A stretch of DNA of 57,697 nucleotides from Perkinsus olseni (lineage: Eukaryota; Perkinsozoa; Perkinsida). The DNA is taken from contig JABANN010000173.1 of NCBI GenBank assembly GCA_013115125.1, positions 1 through 57,697 on the forward strand, written 5' to 3'. Positions 45,314 through 57,265 of this stretch are shown in pieces; the stretch's first letter is position 1, and each line of letters begins with the position of its first letter. Below the pieces are notes generated by a model. It ran no database searches. It saw only the letters and a list, made by a program, of their open reading frames with translations, and had not been told where the DNA came from. Both the position numbers and the translations under genes were made by a program.

Positions 45314-45710
45314 ATTGAATGGAGTCTCGAGTCTACCAAACGTATATGCTGTTTCTACTGCTGTTATAACACTCGTGTGGCGTTGTGACCTCGATCGGTG
45401 GTCGCTCGGCGCCTGGGGGGAAGAGCCGGGTGACGGAGGATAGTGGGGAGAGTTGGGGACCGATCTTTTGCGTAGCGGTCACAGCACCTGAGCGTACTGA
45501 GGCACCCTCTATAGAGTTGTTCACAAGCCTGCCCTTAATAGGCCAAGCTTGTATCACATCGTTATTGTTGATGGCGCTGGATGTACGACACATCAGTCTC
45601 TGGCGCATGAAATGGTTCTCAATGCCATATCGCTCCAGCTCGTGGAGTTCGTCGTTCGAACGACTTTGGAGAGGCTTACTGGAACAGATTTTTTTCATAT
45701 CTTTTCCACC
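45314..45710. other. Intergenic region
   Basis: About 400 bases between TRM1 and the condensin gene, same strand. Open frames here (for example plus 45385-45759) merge into the condensin start but carry no motif of their own. Confidence 0.4.
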
Positions 45711-48700
45711 ATGGATAGCGACTCAGACTGTGACATGGTCTCGGCGGTCTCAGAGATGAGCTCGGACTCAGAGCAGGGTGAGATATCCTCGTGACTTATG
45801 CGACGTATACATTACGTGATGGTCTGGACGTACCGTCACCGCTGATGCCTTCTGACGCCAATAAGGTGGCTGCACCATGTAGCTCTACCTCGGAAGGCGA
45901 ACCTTCGACGGAAAGGGGTTCATATCATTCTGATCTGTTAATGTCGCTCTCTGGCCTCCGACGTGGCTGCCGTGCAGGCCATTTATAAGGCTGGGTCACT
46001 TATTCGACTCGTATTAACATTTCGCTGTCGCTCTTGCTCAGAGGATGGCGCCCTGTCGAAAGTGATGCAGATGTTGGAGAAGTATAACTTCAAGGATAAC
46101 CCAGAAGCTGTTGGAGTCATCACCGAGACTATCGTTGGTGTCATCAGGGATCATGAAGTGAGCGCCTTCCTTGCATGGACACCCCGTATGACGGCTGCTC
46201 ATCATCATCATCCGGGCCGAATAGTTGAGAGAGTGCTAGAAATAGGCCTTGTGGTGGACCGCGGCCGCGCGAATGTTAGACCGAGGAAACGAATGTTAGA
46301 CGGACTTATATAAGGAGCGTGATTTTTTTTCTTAGGCAAATTCGAACAATTGTCATTTCTCGATGCCTAACACAATATGAATATGACTGTTTCGATTCAA
46401 CATGTGGTGTATCATGATAATATCTATACCCTGTTGAAATTTCAGCCCTTAACTCGCCTTAGTTGACGAGAAATGAAAATTATTCGAATTCGCCTAAGAA
46501 AAATGCTCGCTCCTTAGAAGCTCCCACCAGGGACATGTCGTTCTGTGTCTTCAGAGCGACGCTGAGCTCATCTTGAAGTGCACGGAGATTCTGTCGGACA
46601 TGGCCTCTCCCGAGCACGGCCCTCCTCATTGGAGATGTGCTTTGGTATTCAGGGCATTGCTGCCGGTTATACTCATGGACAACGTAAGTCCTGGCGGATC
46701 ATCAGACATTTCGTCAGTCGGTTGACTGAGTCTGCTTGGGGACTATGTTCTCGGATAGCTCGACCTTGAGAAAGTCGCGCCGTCGCCGGGCTTTTCATCA
46801 AGGGTGTTCTGTAGTACGCCAAAGAGAAGACCGTAGCGGCTCCAACAGCATCCATGAGGACGGCCAAGGACATAATCTTACAATGGGTCATCGTAAGTCA
46901 AGTATCGGCTCCTTCGCCCTCCAATCTGGCTTAGTCAGCTTGTTGCTCTCTTCCAGGGCTTCGTTCGGGAGCATCCCGTCCTTCTCTGCCGCCGGTTGGT
47001 TGAGAAGGACGTTGACGATGTGGGCGGCGATGATGATGAAGATGATACTCCCAGCGGCGTAAGTGATGGTCGAGCATCTCCGCATCGGCTGGGCAGCCCA
47101 GCCTGGGCAGCCCAGCCTGGGCTGCCAGCATCGAACCTGAGTGTTTCTCACAGCATATTCGAAATTGGTTCCTACAAACCTTGCATTTCTGTAGGCATCG
47201 ACTGTGTGCTGATTGCCCGGATTTTCGTGTGCAGTACTGTCTCTATATTTAGAGCGAAGAAGAGGGAGAGGGGGACGAGAGAAACGGTGACAGGCGACGG
47301 CGGAAGCGCAGACGTGGCGATGCGGAGGTGAGGGGCTGCTGGGTGCGCGCTATTCTCTCATGACAACCACTCCGACGGCTACTCAGTCCAGAGTCACAGC
47401 ATGAGCGGCTGGCGAGTCAATAGGCCCCGGGCGTGAAGTTGCACTGTATTCAGGGCGGCCGAGGTGACAAGAGAAGGCGTGGTCCCCTCCAACCCGATGA
47501 TGAGAGTAGTGATTCTGATGGGGATGAGGGTGGGTCTGAGCGGGCTAGGAGGGGACACAGGAGGCCTGAGGGCGCCTCACCACAGGATGATGACAGTGAA
47601 GATGAAGAGAACCGTGGAGGAAAGAGAGAGGTATCGTACGGGTATGGCCGATAGAAAAAACGGGGCTCGAGGCTCGAGGACTACCTTAACTTTATCGACC
47701 AATACGTGATCCCTGCAGGTGATGATGGACCCGGTGATGGGCCTGATTCAGCGCATATGCACACTGTGCCCGGAGAAGAAGGATTGGCGAGAGGCCGCAG
47801 CAGTGGTACGTGCGGCAACAGCTGAGGCCGCAAGGGCAGCGGCTTCCCGTGTTTCTTAGACTATCGTTACGCTGCTGGAGAGCTTCGCCGAGCAGGTTGT
47901 GGAGCTAGAGTTGGACGAGGGCACTCTCACGGTAAGCCTCTCTGAGTGGGTTGAAGAGCTGTTCTGGCGAGAGCAACTCCGAAATAGTCGGATTCTGTTG
48001 CAGAGTCGATTCGCGTCGTTCGTCGAGCTGCTGCTGACCACCAATCGTGCCGGATTCCGAGCCTTTGCTATCGACGTGGTGGGGGTCCTCGTCATGCGAG
48101 CGGAGAAAGTAGCTGAGCTCCAACTTTTGCTACTGAGTACGCCGACGCGGTCCTTCAGGCCCACCTAGAGAAGGAGACGGCGAAACTGCTTCTACAGGGA
48201 GTCCTCGGCTGTGTGCTAGACCCGGTGGGGCATGGTGGTGTTATGGTCGTGCTTATGAGAGTAATGGGCTCTTAGGTATCTTCCGTGCGCTCGAAAGCCA
48301 TTCTGGGGGTAGGCAGTCTACTCAAGGCGCTGGTCTTGGGGGGAGGGAATGATATGTCGGTAAGCGGGCTTTCTTTTCTTGTGTATTAATGAGACAGAGG
48401 CAACGCAGCGAGAGTCACTAGTCGGCCTCACTATCACAGCACTCTTTATCAGCTTCCCTTGACGCCTAGAGCGGAGCTGAGATGCTCTAGGCAGGCTTCT
48501 GATTGTTATTACCATCCACTTTCCGCCTCCCATTGGCGGTCTCTTCCCCATGTGCGCTCAGGATGAGGACCGGGACTGGCTACGTGGGGTGGCTCGGAAG
48601 ATCCCTGAGATAGTTGTTCGGGCTGCGAGTGATGAGAAGACTGGCGTTCGCACCGTAAGTCCTCATGAGGCCCTATGCCGGCCGTTGAAACCCGTGACCA

Positions 48701-51700
48701 TAGAACCCAGGGTGGAGTCTTCCTCTGATGTGACATCCCCTACCTACCTTTCGATTGGGTTAGTGTTGTGGTTGAAGGAAGCGCCTCAGACAACATCATA
48801 GTGCCCTAATCACTGAGCTAGCCCTCATAGGAAAGACTGCTGTTGTTGGATTTTGCAGTTGGCAACCTGCAGGGACTGCGTCCCCGCGCTATCCGGTTGG
48901 CTCTGGTTGGCCTCCCTCTCAGGTCTGCACCAAGGTGATAGATATGCTCATTGATGTACTGGAGGAACTCAATGACCTCGTTGGAGACGAAACCCCGTTC
49001 GTACTGCCCCTGGATGAGACACTCCCGATCCTCGGCCTTGACTCGGCCGTTAGTGTTAGGAAGGCAGCGATAGCGACAACGGACAAAATATTGCAGGTGG
49101 GTGTTGGGCTCGGGCTAGCAGTCATTCAGTTGAGAACGCTGCTCTTCAGATGCTATCGGGTAGGCATCGGGAAGTCCTCGAGAGACTTTATCCTGCCATA
49201 GAAAATGGCCGAAACAACGACCTTCAAAACAAGTCTAATGTGAGGCCTCCCGAACCCTCGGTATCCATCGTGTGCCTGGGTGTATGTAGATACCGACGCT
49301 TTGGTGCACAGTAGTGCTACCACTCGTATCAGACGCAGAGCAGAGTGTCTCCGATATCGCCACGGATACCGTCAAAGAGAGTATCCTGCAACCCTTGAAA
49401 TCCGCTCTTAGAAGGAGCTCGGGGCTGGATCCGCTGTCAACATGCCTCCTTCGTAGGCTTCCCGTGTGCTGTTCCCTCTTGAGGAGTAACTCAGGGACTA
49501 TATCATCACATCACAACTGGGTCGAGTATGCTCAGAGAGGCATCAAGTTGCTCATGAGGAGAGAGCAAAGCACAAAAGTGAGTTCGAAAAAGGCGGAGCG
49601 AAGCTGGGTTATAATTCTGTCGCAGACTGCCTGCAAACCTTTTGTGTCGGCCTTGGAGAAGGTCATCGAGGAGACTACTAATGAAGAGGATCCTCATCTT
49701 GTCCAAGCCCTGTGGATGGTAGGATGGTTGGTGCAGCGGTTCTCTAGACGGAAGCTGGTTTGGGTTAGTTACTCGAAGAGTTTGCATCACTGCAGGGCGA
49801 CGTCATCGATCCTTCCCTGGTCGCTCGGGCGGTCAAAACCTATCTCTCTGAAGATCAATGTAGTGGCTCTCTTTCCCCGACTCTCTTCTTCTTTGCCCGC
49901 TCTAATTGGCCCTCAACACCAGCGGAGCTGTCGAGTGTTGAGACTCCTTGGTCCGTGTATGACCCTTATGTAGCCTCAGGCGAGGTGGAAGGAGGTATCG
50001 GTCCAGTGGGTGGTCGGTATTTCGCGGGGGCTCGTTCGCCCGCGTAGTTGGCGCTCTCAGTTTGTCCCTCCAGGCAACCCGCAGGCGTCATTCGGCCACC
50101 TGTGCCTACTCAAAGCCGTCCTGTTCGTGATGAAGCAAGTCGCGGCGCTCGTTGATGGTGACTCTGCTACGGCGATAGGGGAGCTCTTACTGGAAGCCAT
50201 TAAGAAGTTCAAGATTCCACTTACTGTTGCCCTGGTGAGACGCCCGATCTGATGGTACTCACCGTCAGAAGCGCGGCAGGACACCCTTGACTATCTCAAT
50301 CTGTCGAATTGAAGGATTCGTCGAGTGCTGTGTGTCATTCTGTGTGGGTGTTTACTGGTACCGTTGATCTCCTCGCCGAGCAGTTATTCGCTCATCACTG
50401 CTGCGTCGTGATTGTGAATATGTCGCTAGCACTGGAGCTGCCTTAGCGGGAGATTCTTCTCCCCTCACGTTAAAGTCCAATCGTTCCTCTTTTCCTATTC
50501 AGCCCGTCATGGAGCTGGTGAAGTGTCTCTGTGATACCCACCGAACTACGAAGCAGGCACTGAAGGGCTGGCAGAAGGACTTGGTCAGTCAGATGGAGGT
50601 AGAAGTGCAACCCGATTTCTCCGCATCGATTCACCCTTTCAGACGTGTGTCTACCAAGGAGCTATTTTTAAACCGGACAGGCCGCCCGCAATGCCCGAAG
50701 TGGAAACCAAGAGGCTAGTTGCTGCCCTCGGATATCTAGGTATATCACGAGCATATATAACCGCCACTCTTCCCGCGACTCGTTAATGAACTGCTTTACT
50801 CAGGCGATCTGGTCCTAGTCTGTGAGGAGTCGGGCAAGAAGAATGTCTCTTGCTTTTCAAAGCCTGAAAGCACCTACACGGTGAGGACCTCGTGCCCTTG
50901 CTGCTCAGTGAAGGCGGATTTCTTAGAATATCCACGTGCTGGCGACCGATTCCGTCTTCTCCGACATCATGAGCGGCAATCCGAAACAGGTCAGCCGTGC
51001 TGGGGTCGCGCAAACTTGCGGCTTGTGGTCTCATTCCTGATCGATACTTGATTGCTTATCAATAAACTGTGAGAGGAAGAGTCCAACCAACCCGTTTTTG
51101 TTCACCTTAAAGATCGGAGTTTCTCTTCGAGAGGGAGCCTCTGCTGTCATTACCTTTCTTCAGCACTTCCGCATACCCGTCCCGGTCCGAGCGCAGGCGA
51201 TCATTTGCCTCGGCAAAATATGTCTGAAGAATGAGAAACAAGCAAAGAATCTTGCCGACGTGTTCGCCCTTCTCTTAAGGTAGACCGTGGTGTGACTCGC
51301 CTTAGTTTTCAAGTGGTTGCTATGTAGGCATTTCGAGCCTGTGGTCGTCCGCAACAATGCCTTCGTTGTTCTCTATGATCTATGCGTTCAGTATACTGGG
51401 CTTGTTGATCCGAGGCTTCCTATGATGACGAGAGCTCTCAATGTGAGTTTTGTGTAGAAATTGACTTCTACGATGGCGTTAAATCCTTGTCATACCACTC
51501 TTCCACGAAGAGAAGGGAAACTGAAGGATAAGGGTTCATGATCGCGTTGTTAACACTATAGAAGTGCGCTTGTGGCGGTGAGTCCAACGTGCTCGCTCAG
51601 GATAAGATAAGGTTCTACCGTCACCAAGCTATGATGGTGATATCTTCCCTGATGGCGGAGGACTACGTCAAGTTCCGAGGTCAAACCGTTTACAGATATC

Positions 51701-53507
51701 TCACTGTATTGGCGGATGAAAATGAGGAAGTGAGTGCAGCATTCCAGAATCTTGAGCCTTCATGCGCACTCGTGACAAAATGAACGGCCTGGTAGGACTC
51801 GGCCAGTAGACTGTGAGGTGAACCCCTGTGACCTTACGGGCCTGGTTTAACTGGGCGCCCATTGTCTGGGCATCGATTCTTCCATTGAGTACGACTACGT
51901 TGCCGGATCGTGAAAGTTTGACGTTCTACTGCCTTGAGTGCGTCCAATGCTCAGATACGGTCGTTTGTTGAGTCCTTCTTCACGCGGATACTAATTCCAA
52001 GGCAGCACGGCCTCTTCGCTGACGTATTCGTGAAGACTATCTGCGCACTCAACTGCTGGAAAGGCCATCCACTGTGAGTCTTTGCGGAGGCCTTCCGCTC
52101 CCCGTCCGGCATCCTAACAAGGACCTCACTGTGTTCAGGTACGCAAATGCTGCTCATAATAATAGAGAATTCTCTCTGCAAGAACTCACCGTGAAAAGAG
52201 AGAGGATCTACCGGTGAGCGAGGTCTGGGTTTCCGCTGCGACTGTATTGAAACCTTCCACACGCATCAGGTTTATGATGGAACACTTGGATGAATCTGCC
52301 AAATTCAAAGTTGTCAACGAGATAATGACAAGACTACTCACGAGATTCCTCGACGAGGATGGAGCCGCGAGGCCCTTACCTCTACCGCAGACAGAAGAGG
52401 AAAGCGGTACGGTTGGCGCTGGTGGTATACCAAAATATTATAGCATCCTTATCTTAGGAGGACGAGTGCTAACAGATGTATTCTGCCTGTTGTCTTGTCG
52501 AGAGTTGAGGCTTCATATGAAATCTGTCGGAGGTGAGAAGCTCGGTCTCCGGCTGACTGTTCTAGTAGAGACATCCCACCAGGTGGAAGGGATATCGCCG
52601 AGCAGCAGCGGGCGATGGGAAGTGATGAAAACGAAGATCCGAACCTACAGGGTGAGCCAGGCGAGGACTTGCTTCTCAGCCTTCCTCCGTTCATCTTCTC
52701 TGTGCTAGATGTTGTATCGAGTTGTCGATTGCGTGGCAGGTGAGAGGCGCGATGCGGCAGAGAAGTCTAAGAAGTACATGCAGGAGACGATGATACCAAC
52801 TTTGCTGCAGCTCAGGAATCTCATGCAGTCCGAGACGTCACCCTTTGTTTATCATATAAACAACTGCCTCCGGGAGGTGCTGCTGCGTCGGTCGCTAGGA
52901 GGCTTTCGTGTGCCAATGGACCACAGGAGTGACGGCTTCTAGTATCACCCGTCCGTCGGAGTTCGAAATGGTTCTGGCCGAACGGCCGGCATGGGGCATC
53001 TCCTCGCAGTTACTCCGAGATTTCAAGGACGAAATTGCCACCTTCTGCAATGGAGACGACCAGTTAGCTGTAGAGCTCCTCTACGACCTCAACATAGAGG
53101 GCCGCGGTGGCATGTTGCTCGGACGGAATGAGCAAGGAAGTGAGACAGTGGCAGCGTGTCCCTATGATCAGCTCGGCATGATTCGGTTCGCAGGTAATGG
53201 CGAGAACGGCAACCAGCGCTGCCGAGGCCCGGCGCCGTTGAGACTCTTCGATATTGCGGACGGCCACGGAGATCAAATGGGCATCAATGTTGGCCTTGAC
53301 GGTTCCGGTGGAGTAGCGCCTGCTGGCATGACGGACTTCCAGAGACGAATGATGTCGCGTGCTCGCAAGAAGGCGAAGGTAAAGTCGCTGCAGCAATTAT
53401 TCGTAGTCAATGCGTTGAAGCTCATCATACAACAGTCTCACCTCACCAGTATAGCCCATCCGTTTCGCGATGCGATCAGTATCACTCACTTCCACCGTGA
53501 AGTGTAG
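45711..53507 (+). CDS. NCAPD3: Condensin II complex subunit D3 (NCAPD3-like)
   Basis: Long HEAT-repeat regulator of condensin, acting on chromosomes. The start at 45711 reads MDSDSDCDMVSAVSEMSSDS (acidic). Many exons of 60-200 bases follow, for example MQMLEKYNFKDNPEAVGVIT, AELILKCTEILSDMASPEHG, then an acidic linker near 47433-47640, SRFASFVELLLTTNRAGFRA, and VRKAAIATTDKIL. The Cnd1 domain is the best evidence: VVVRNNAFVVLYDLCVQYTG, then LVDPRLPMMTRAL, RFYRHQAMMVISSLMAEDYV and KFRGQTVYRYLTVLADENEE. Further exons give IRFMMEHLDESAKFKVVNEI and QETMIPTLLQLRNLMQSETS. D3 is preferred over D2 because of the VRNN...(Y)T-x-LVD and EDYVK-x-RG strings. The stop at 53507 is uncertain; a splice after ARKKAK could extend it. 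Confidence 0.82.
46313..46514. mobile_element. MITE with ~50-bp terminal inverted repeats and TA duplication
   Basis: The left end AGGAGCGTGATTTTTTTTCT and onward TAGGCAAATTCGAACAATTG mirrors the reverse complement of the right end (AGGAGCGAGCATTTTTCTTA, GGCGAATTCGAATAATTTTC) through CATTTCTCG, with only a few differences over about 50 bp. TA flanks both sides (46311-46312, 46515-46516), as for Tc1/mariner-type transposition. The 202-bp element has no coding capacity, so it is a non-autonomous DNA transposon. It sits inside a 397-nt intron (46158-46554) of the condensin gene. Confidence 0.82.
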
Positions 53508-53652
53508 TTGCTTCTTAGTCCGGGCGCAGCGTGTGAACCGCGCAGGATGCGTGCGATTAACTCCTATTATTGACCTTCCCCGAGGCAGGCTGTCCTAAGG
53601 AGCACGCCTCTATCTTACGTGGATATTCGGAGCTCAGTATGTGCGATCAGTA

Positions 53653-54096
53653 TTATATGGCGTTCTCAGTCCTACGGCGGACGCGAGAATCCTCCGGTTG
53701 TAGCATCTCCTGAAGCCACTCGAAGTAGAGCTTCGGAAGGGACTTCATCTCTACAGCGGCGTGCTGAGGACGCACCCAGAACGGACCAGCTACGGGAGAA
53801 AGAGGAAGTAGTACTTTTCGCACGATAATAGCCGGGTCGAATACCGCCGTTTTGCCGCTGAGGAGAAGATGTTCAGGATCAGGAAGCGTCTGCAGTGCGG
53901 CTGGAGGCCCATGGAGACGAAGAATGATTGTATGTTCAGTCTTTGATTGATGCAAGTGCACGTACAGTTTCCAATACCGAGAGGCTCTCGAGTTAAAGTC
54001 TTGTAGTCTCGAACGTAGGTGATAATTATTTATCAAAGTGACTTTGCCATCCGTCCAAGACTTCATAACGAGCCATGATGTGAAGGCGTGGGTCAC
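53653..54096 (-). CDS. Open frame of 147 residues, doubtful
   Basis: An uninterrupted minus frame (RYWKLYVHLHQSKTEHTIIL; HLLLSGKTAVFDPAIIVRKV; LPKLYFEWLQEMLQPEDSR). Composition looks protein-like, but no family is recognised. It overlaps the 3' surroundings of the condensin gene and, antisense, the first 20 codons of the small plus-strand gene at 54038. If real, it is a convergent gene to condensin and shares its promoter region with 54038. Confidence 0.33.
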   Translation of the reverse strand: MTHAFTSWLVMKSWTDGKVTLINNYHLRSRLQDFNSRASRYWKLYVHLHQSKTEHTIILRLHGPPAALQTLPDPEHLLLSGKTAVFDPAIIVRKVLLPLSPVAGPFWVRPQHAAVEMKSLPKLYFEWLQEMLQPEDSRVRRRTENAI

Positions 54097-54460
54097 GGCC
54101 GCGACTGATGTGCTAAAGCGGCTTCTGTCCGGTTGTTGTGTCGTCGCTTTGGGTGGGTATGTTGGACTACGCTCTCAGGCGGCACTGCCTCGCATTACCG
54201 CGGAGATGAGGGAAATTTTTGACAATGCCTTAGCTCAGCACGGAGAAATAATCCAAGACATGACTCGGAAGAACTTACAGGCGAGGCGACGCCGGAAGCA
54301 GCAGTCGAGCTATCCAGGTAATTATCAGGTCATCGAATCGCAAGGCAGAGCGATGCAGCAGACGATGAGTACCATGAACCGTCTCGTCGCCTTTGGGGCA
54401 TTAACCATGGGCACGTTGGAGTATTGCCGCTGGGAGCGAGAGTACATCACGATACAGTGA
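54038..54460 (+). CDS. Small helical protein, unrecognised
   Basis: Single frame of 140 residues, MTLPSVQDFITSHDVKAWV to CRWEREYITIQ. It has a moderately hydrophobic stretch near residues 29-45 (LLSGCCVVALGGYVGL), a helix with heptad-like spacing (ITAEMREIFDNALAQHGEII), a basic cluster QARRRRKQQ, and a second hydrophobic patch RLVAFGALTMGTLEY near the end. Two membrane-dipping helices separated by a basic loop would suit a small organelle membrane protein (inference). No intron, no family match I can name. Confidence 0.5.
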   Translation: MTLPSVQDFITSHDVKAWVTAATDVLKRLLSGCCVVALGGYVGLRSQAALPRITAEMREIFDNALAQHGEIIQDMTRKNLQARRRRKQQSSYPGNYQVIESQGRAMQQTMSTMNRLVAFGALTMGTLEYCRWEREYITIQ

Positions 54461-54989
54461 GATGAGCACCGTCATCAGCTGCAAGGTGAACTGTGCCTCA
54501 TTCATCTCCGTCTCAATAGGTCCGAGGAGAGAAAGATAACGATTCTTAGACGATTTCTGGTGTTGGGTGTTTTTGGCGTTTTGTTCACTATCACAATGAC
54601 CAAGCTGTAGACGAAAGCTCAGTGGCTACTTGCTGCAAGTCTCGAAGGCCCTGTCACTGAGTTCCCGAGTTCGGAGTGCTTTTCTATTGGGGGCAGTGGC
54701 AACTTGCACCCTGGCCGGCAAGGCCAAGTCAGTTCCGTAATGCACTCTTCGCATGCTGTACTACGATGTTGCCTTTTCACTGTTGTTGCTAGCCTATGAG
54801 CCAATAAATCCTAGGCAGCGCAAGGTGAGGATTTGAATATTCTTCCTAAGCTCGCACGCATACACAGGAAATGATCGAAGCCTACTGAGGAATCCGTGAC
54901 TGCCGCGGTGTGGCATGCGATGATCCATCTTCCTCTACAAAAGCGGAATACCACTTGCGGTATATAGAGTTTCATGTTGTCCGCGTGCT

Positions 54990-55330
54990 ATGGCTGAAAG
55001 GCTCGTGCACTATAATGACAACATAGTGACGACTATAGTGTGCGCTATGTTACAGCTACAGCCTGGTTCAGTACCACTCAGCTCTTAGTTGGCTGCTACA
55101 ACGTATCATTAGTATCAGATAACCGTCTGACCTTACTATGCGCTTTGCACTCGCGTGCATGAGTATACGTACTACACTAAGCTTAGCTCAGCTCAGTAAG
55201 CTGTAAATCACATTATTGCATAGCTCCCATCTAGTCCAATTTTACCTTTCTTTGAGCCCCGTCTCAAATAGCCACACTGTACTGAGTTATAGTGCACTCG
55301 TAAACGACGCGCCATGGCTGAAAGGCTCGT
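54990..55330. repeat. 17-bp exact direct repeat pair
   Basis: atggctgaaaggctcgt occurs at 54990-55006 and 55314-55330 in direct orientation, 324 bases apart. The flanks differ (gctatgg versus gccatgg on the left side), so only the core is shared. Confidence 0.8.
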
Positions 55331-55648
55331 CACCAAGCCATCGGTGAAAGGTCATCAGGCCACACGCATGATCGCTAAGCGATCATCGCTTAGTCTGTCA
55401 CAGCTTCCCGCCAAGCGTTCGATCTGCAGCGTGTGATTCTGCTGTATACTCGTAAGATTGGCAGTGTAGAGTCATAAATAGACTATGTGGTGAGTTCCCA
55501 GTGAACTCCGGTAACTCATAGCTACGACTAGCTCATAGCTGCATTCACTGTTTGAGGATATTCAGAATATCATATTCTGCTTCCAAAAATGCGGAGCGGG
55601 GGACTTCTGATGGGTCCCAGAAGAGTTAAGAGGGAGTTTCTAGGTGAC

Positions 55649-55713
55649 CTGTCCCGGTTCGGGACAGGTGGTCTACACCGCGTCCCTGGGACTCCCGGAG
55701 GCGCGGTGTAGTC
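55649..55713. repeat. Two consecutive GC-rich hairpins upstream of the secreted-protein gene
   Basis: ACCTGTCCCG/CGGGACAGGT, perfect 10-bp arms with a GTT loop (55649-55671), then CTACACCGCG/CGCGGTGTAG, perfect 10-bp arms around 19 bases (55675-55713) that can pair internally. They end 104 bases before the ATG at 55818. Confidence 0.85.
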
Positions 55714-55817
55714 GCGTCACCATCATCGCACGTGGAGGCTTAGCTAAGCATCAGGAAAGTTATCGCCTTCGCGCTGAAGCATCGTATTATCATTGAAATC
55801 CAATTTAGTGTATAGAC

Positions 55818-56207
55818 ATGAAGCCCTTGTTTGTTGTGAGTATTGCGCTAAGCATTGGTATTACCCTTGCTATTCTGGAGGGTGCTTCCGAGGCCGATGA
55901 TATCGACCCCCGCAACGTGCAGGATGATCCAGCCAGGAGCGAATTCTCCCCTCACGATGGCTCTGTCCTCCCTGCTCCAGCTGCTCTGGATGCCTACTTC
56001 TTGGTGAAGTCAGTCAAAGGAAGCTCGTCTGACCAGCTTGGCGTCCACCGCGGCGGGACTCTGCCAGATAAGTATCTCAAGTGCCAATATTGCGAGGACT
56101 GCATCAATTCCGTCTTCGGTATTATTGCTTATCCGCCTTGTTGGACTTACGCCAGCAAGTGCGGTGGCGGTCTTACGTGTGCCTGCTGCTCTAAGCTTTC
56201 CGATTGA
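55818..56207 (+). CDS. Small secreted cysteine-rich protein
   Basis: Intronless frame of 129 residues. MKPLFVVSIALSIGITLAIL followed by EGASEADD is a standard signal peptide with cleavage expected around residue 24-27. An acidic/Pro/Ser pro-like region (residues about 28-70) precedes a compact C-terminal module with eight cysteines: KCQYCEDC, PPCW, SKCGGG and TCACCSK. Even cysteine number and small size indicate a disulfide-stabilised extracellular peptide. I do not recognise the family. It stands alone in a gene-poor region with two hairpins just upstream, so it could be a lineage-specific secreted effector or structural protein (inference). Confidence 0.75.
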   Translation: MKPLFVVSIALSIGITLAILEGASEADDIDPRNVQDDPARSEFSPHDGSVLPAPAALDAYFLVKSVKGSSSDQLGVHRGGTLPDKYLKCQYCEDCINSVFGIIAYPPCWTYASKCGGGLTCACCSKLSD

Positions 56208-56337
56208 TGATCAATCACTGATCTTGGTCTGAAGCACACTGCACTGACTATCACATACTGGAGTGATGCGCCAGAGCTATAATGCTTTTCATTCACTCCA
56301 TCGTTCAGCGCAGCTGTATGGCAGTGGGTTATGTTAC

Positions 56338-56382
56338 ATAACTTATGTAGCTCACGGACTTAACGAGCCGGTCATAAGTTAT
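56338..56382. repeat. Inverted repeat, 10-bp arms
   Basis: ATAACTTATG (56338-56347) and CATAAGTTAT (56373-56382), perfect, with 25 bases between. It starts 130 bases after the stop of the secreted-protein gene. Confidence 0.7.
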
Positions 56383-57230
56383 CGCGCTCATCAAAAGCTG
56401 CTTATCATTTAGACACGCTATTTGCCGACATTCTTTGCCTCCTGCTTTTTCGCGGTCTCAACAGGCAAATATCGTCACGATATGAGCGTGTTTGGAAACG
56501 AGGCAATCATATTGTGATCCAATGGAATGAACAACCTTGGTTGGTATCCGAACCTATATTTCGCTTTGTTCGTCTCCTTTTTACAACAACCTGAGATGTT
56601 GTTGGGTTGTAATGCAATGTGAAACTGCAAATGACAGAGACTTGAACCCCGGAGGAAAATGACGGATAAAGGAGCTCGTATGACGGAATTGAAACAACTC
56701 AGGACTCTTTGGCGTCAAAGACTTTGACTCAAAGTATACAAAGGTTCTAGGTGATGAACTTGAGGACAGAGTAGATACTGTAATAGAGCCAAAGCAAATC
56801 TAATGACGTCAACAACTTAATAACGATTAATGGTGGACCGGGTCCGAGTCTAGCTTGACGCTAGAAGATATCAGAACACAATCGTGGAGACAAGAGACGC
56901 ACAACAAAATCACAACAACTTTGTGTCGAATCAAATCGTCATAAATGCCGTTACCGGCATACTCGCTTTTCCACGATCAATAACATGCTCGATTGGCTAC
57001 ATTTCTCGCGGCGCACACTGATAGGCCATCAGTAGTTTGATAATGTAGCGATGATGCCTAGGCATCTACCTCTATTCACCTGAAACATGGGTAATAAACA
57101 TTGACGGCGTTAGGTCGCTCGAGTGTCCAATACCAATAGAATGAAGACACGGTGTGATGCACGGCTACTTTCGTAGTCCAGGGAAGGTGATGGTCTACTT
57201 TCGCAATGACCCGACTCCGCCAACGGGATT

Positions 57231-57265
57231 GTTCTACCATAAGCGGAGTCCGCTTATGGTGGAAC
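57231..57265. repeat. Near-perfect 17-bp inverted repeat
   Basis: GTTCTACCATAAGCGGA and TCCGCTTATGGTGGAAC flank one G; only one base in the arms does not pair. Confidence 0.85.

Larger units (their letters stand above)
54461..55817. other. Gene-poor interval with short repeats
   Basis: About 1.36 kb. It contains a 17-bp direct repeat (54990-55006 and 55314-55330), a small palindrome-rich patch near 55368-55400 (gatcgctaagcgatcatcgcttag), and two strong hairpins at 55649-55713. A 40-codon frame starts at 55314 (MAERLVTKPSVKGHQATRM) but has no support beyond being open. Confidence 0.5.
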
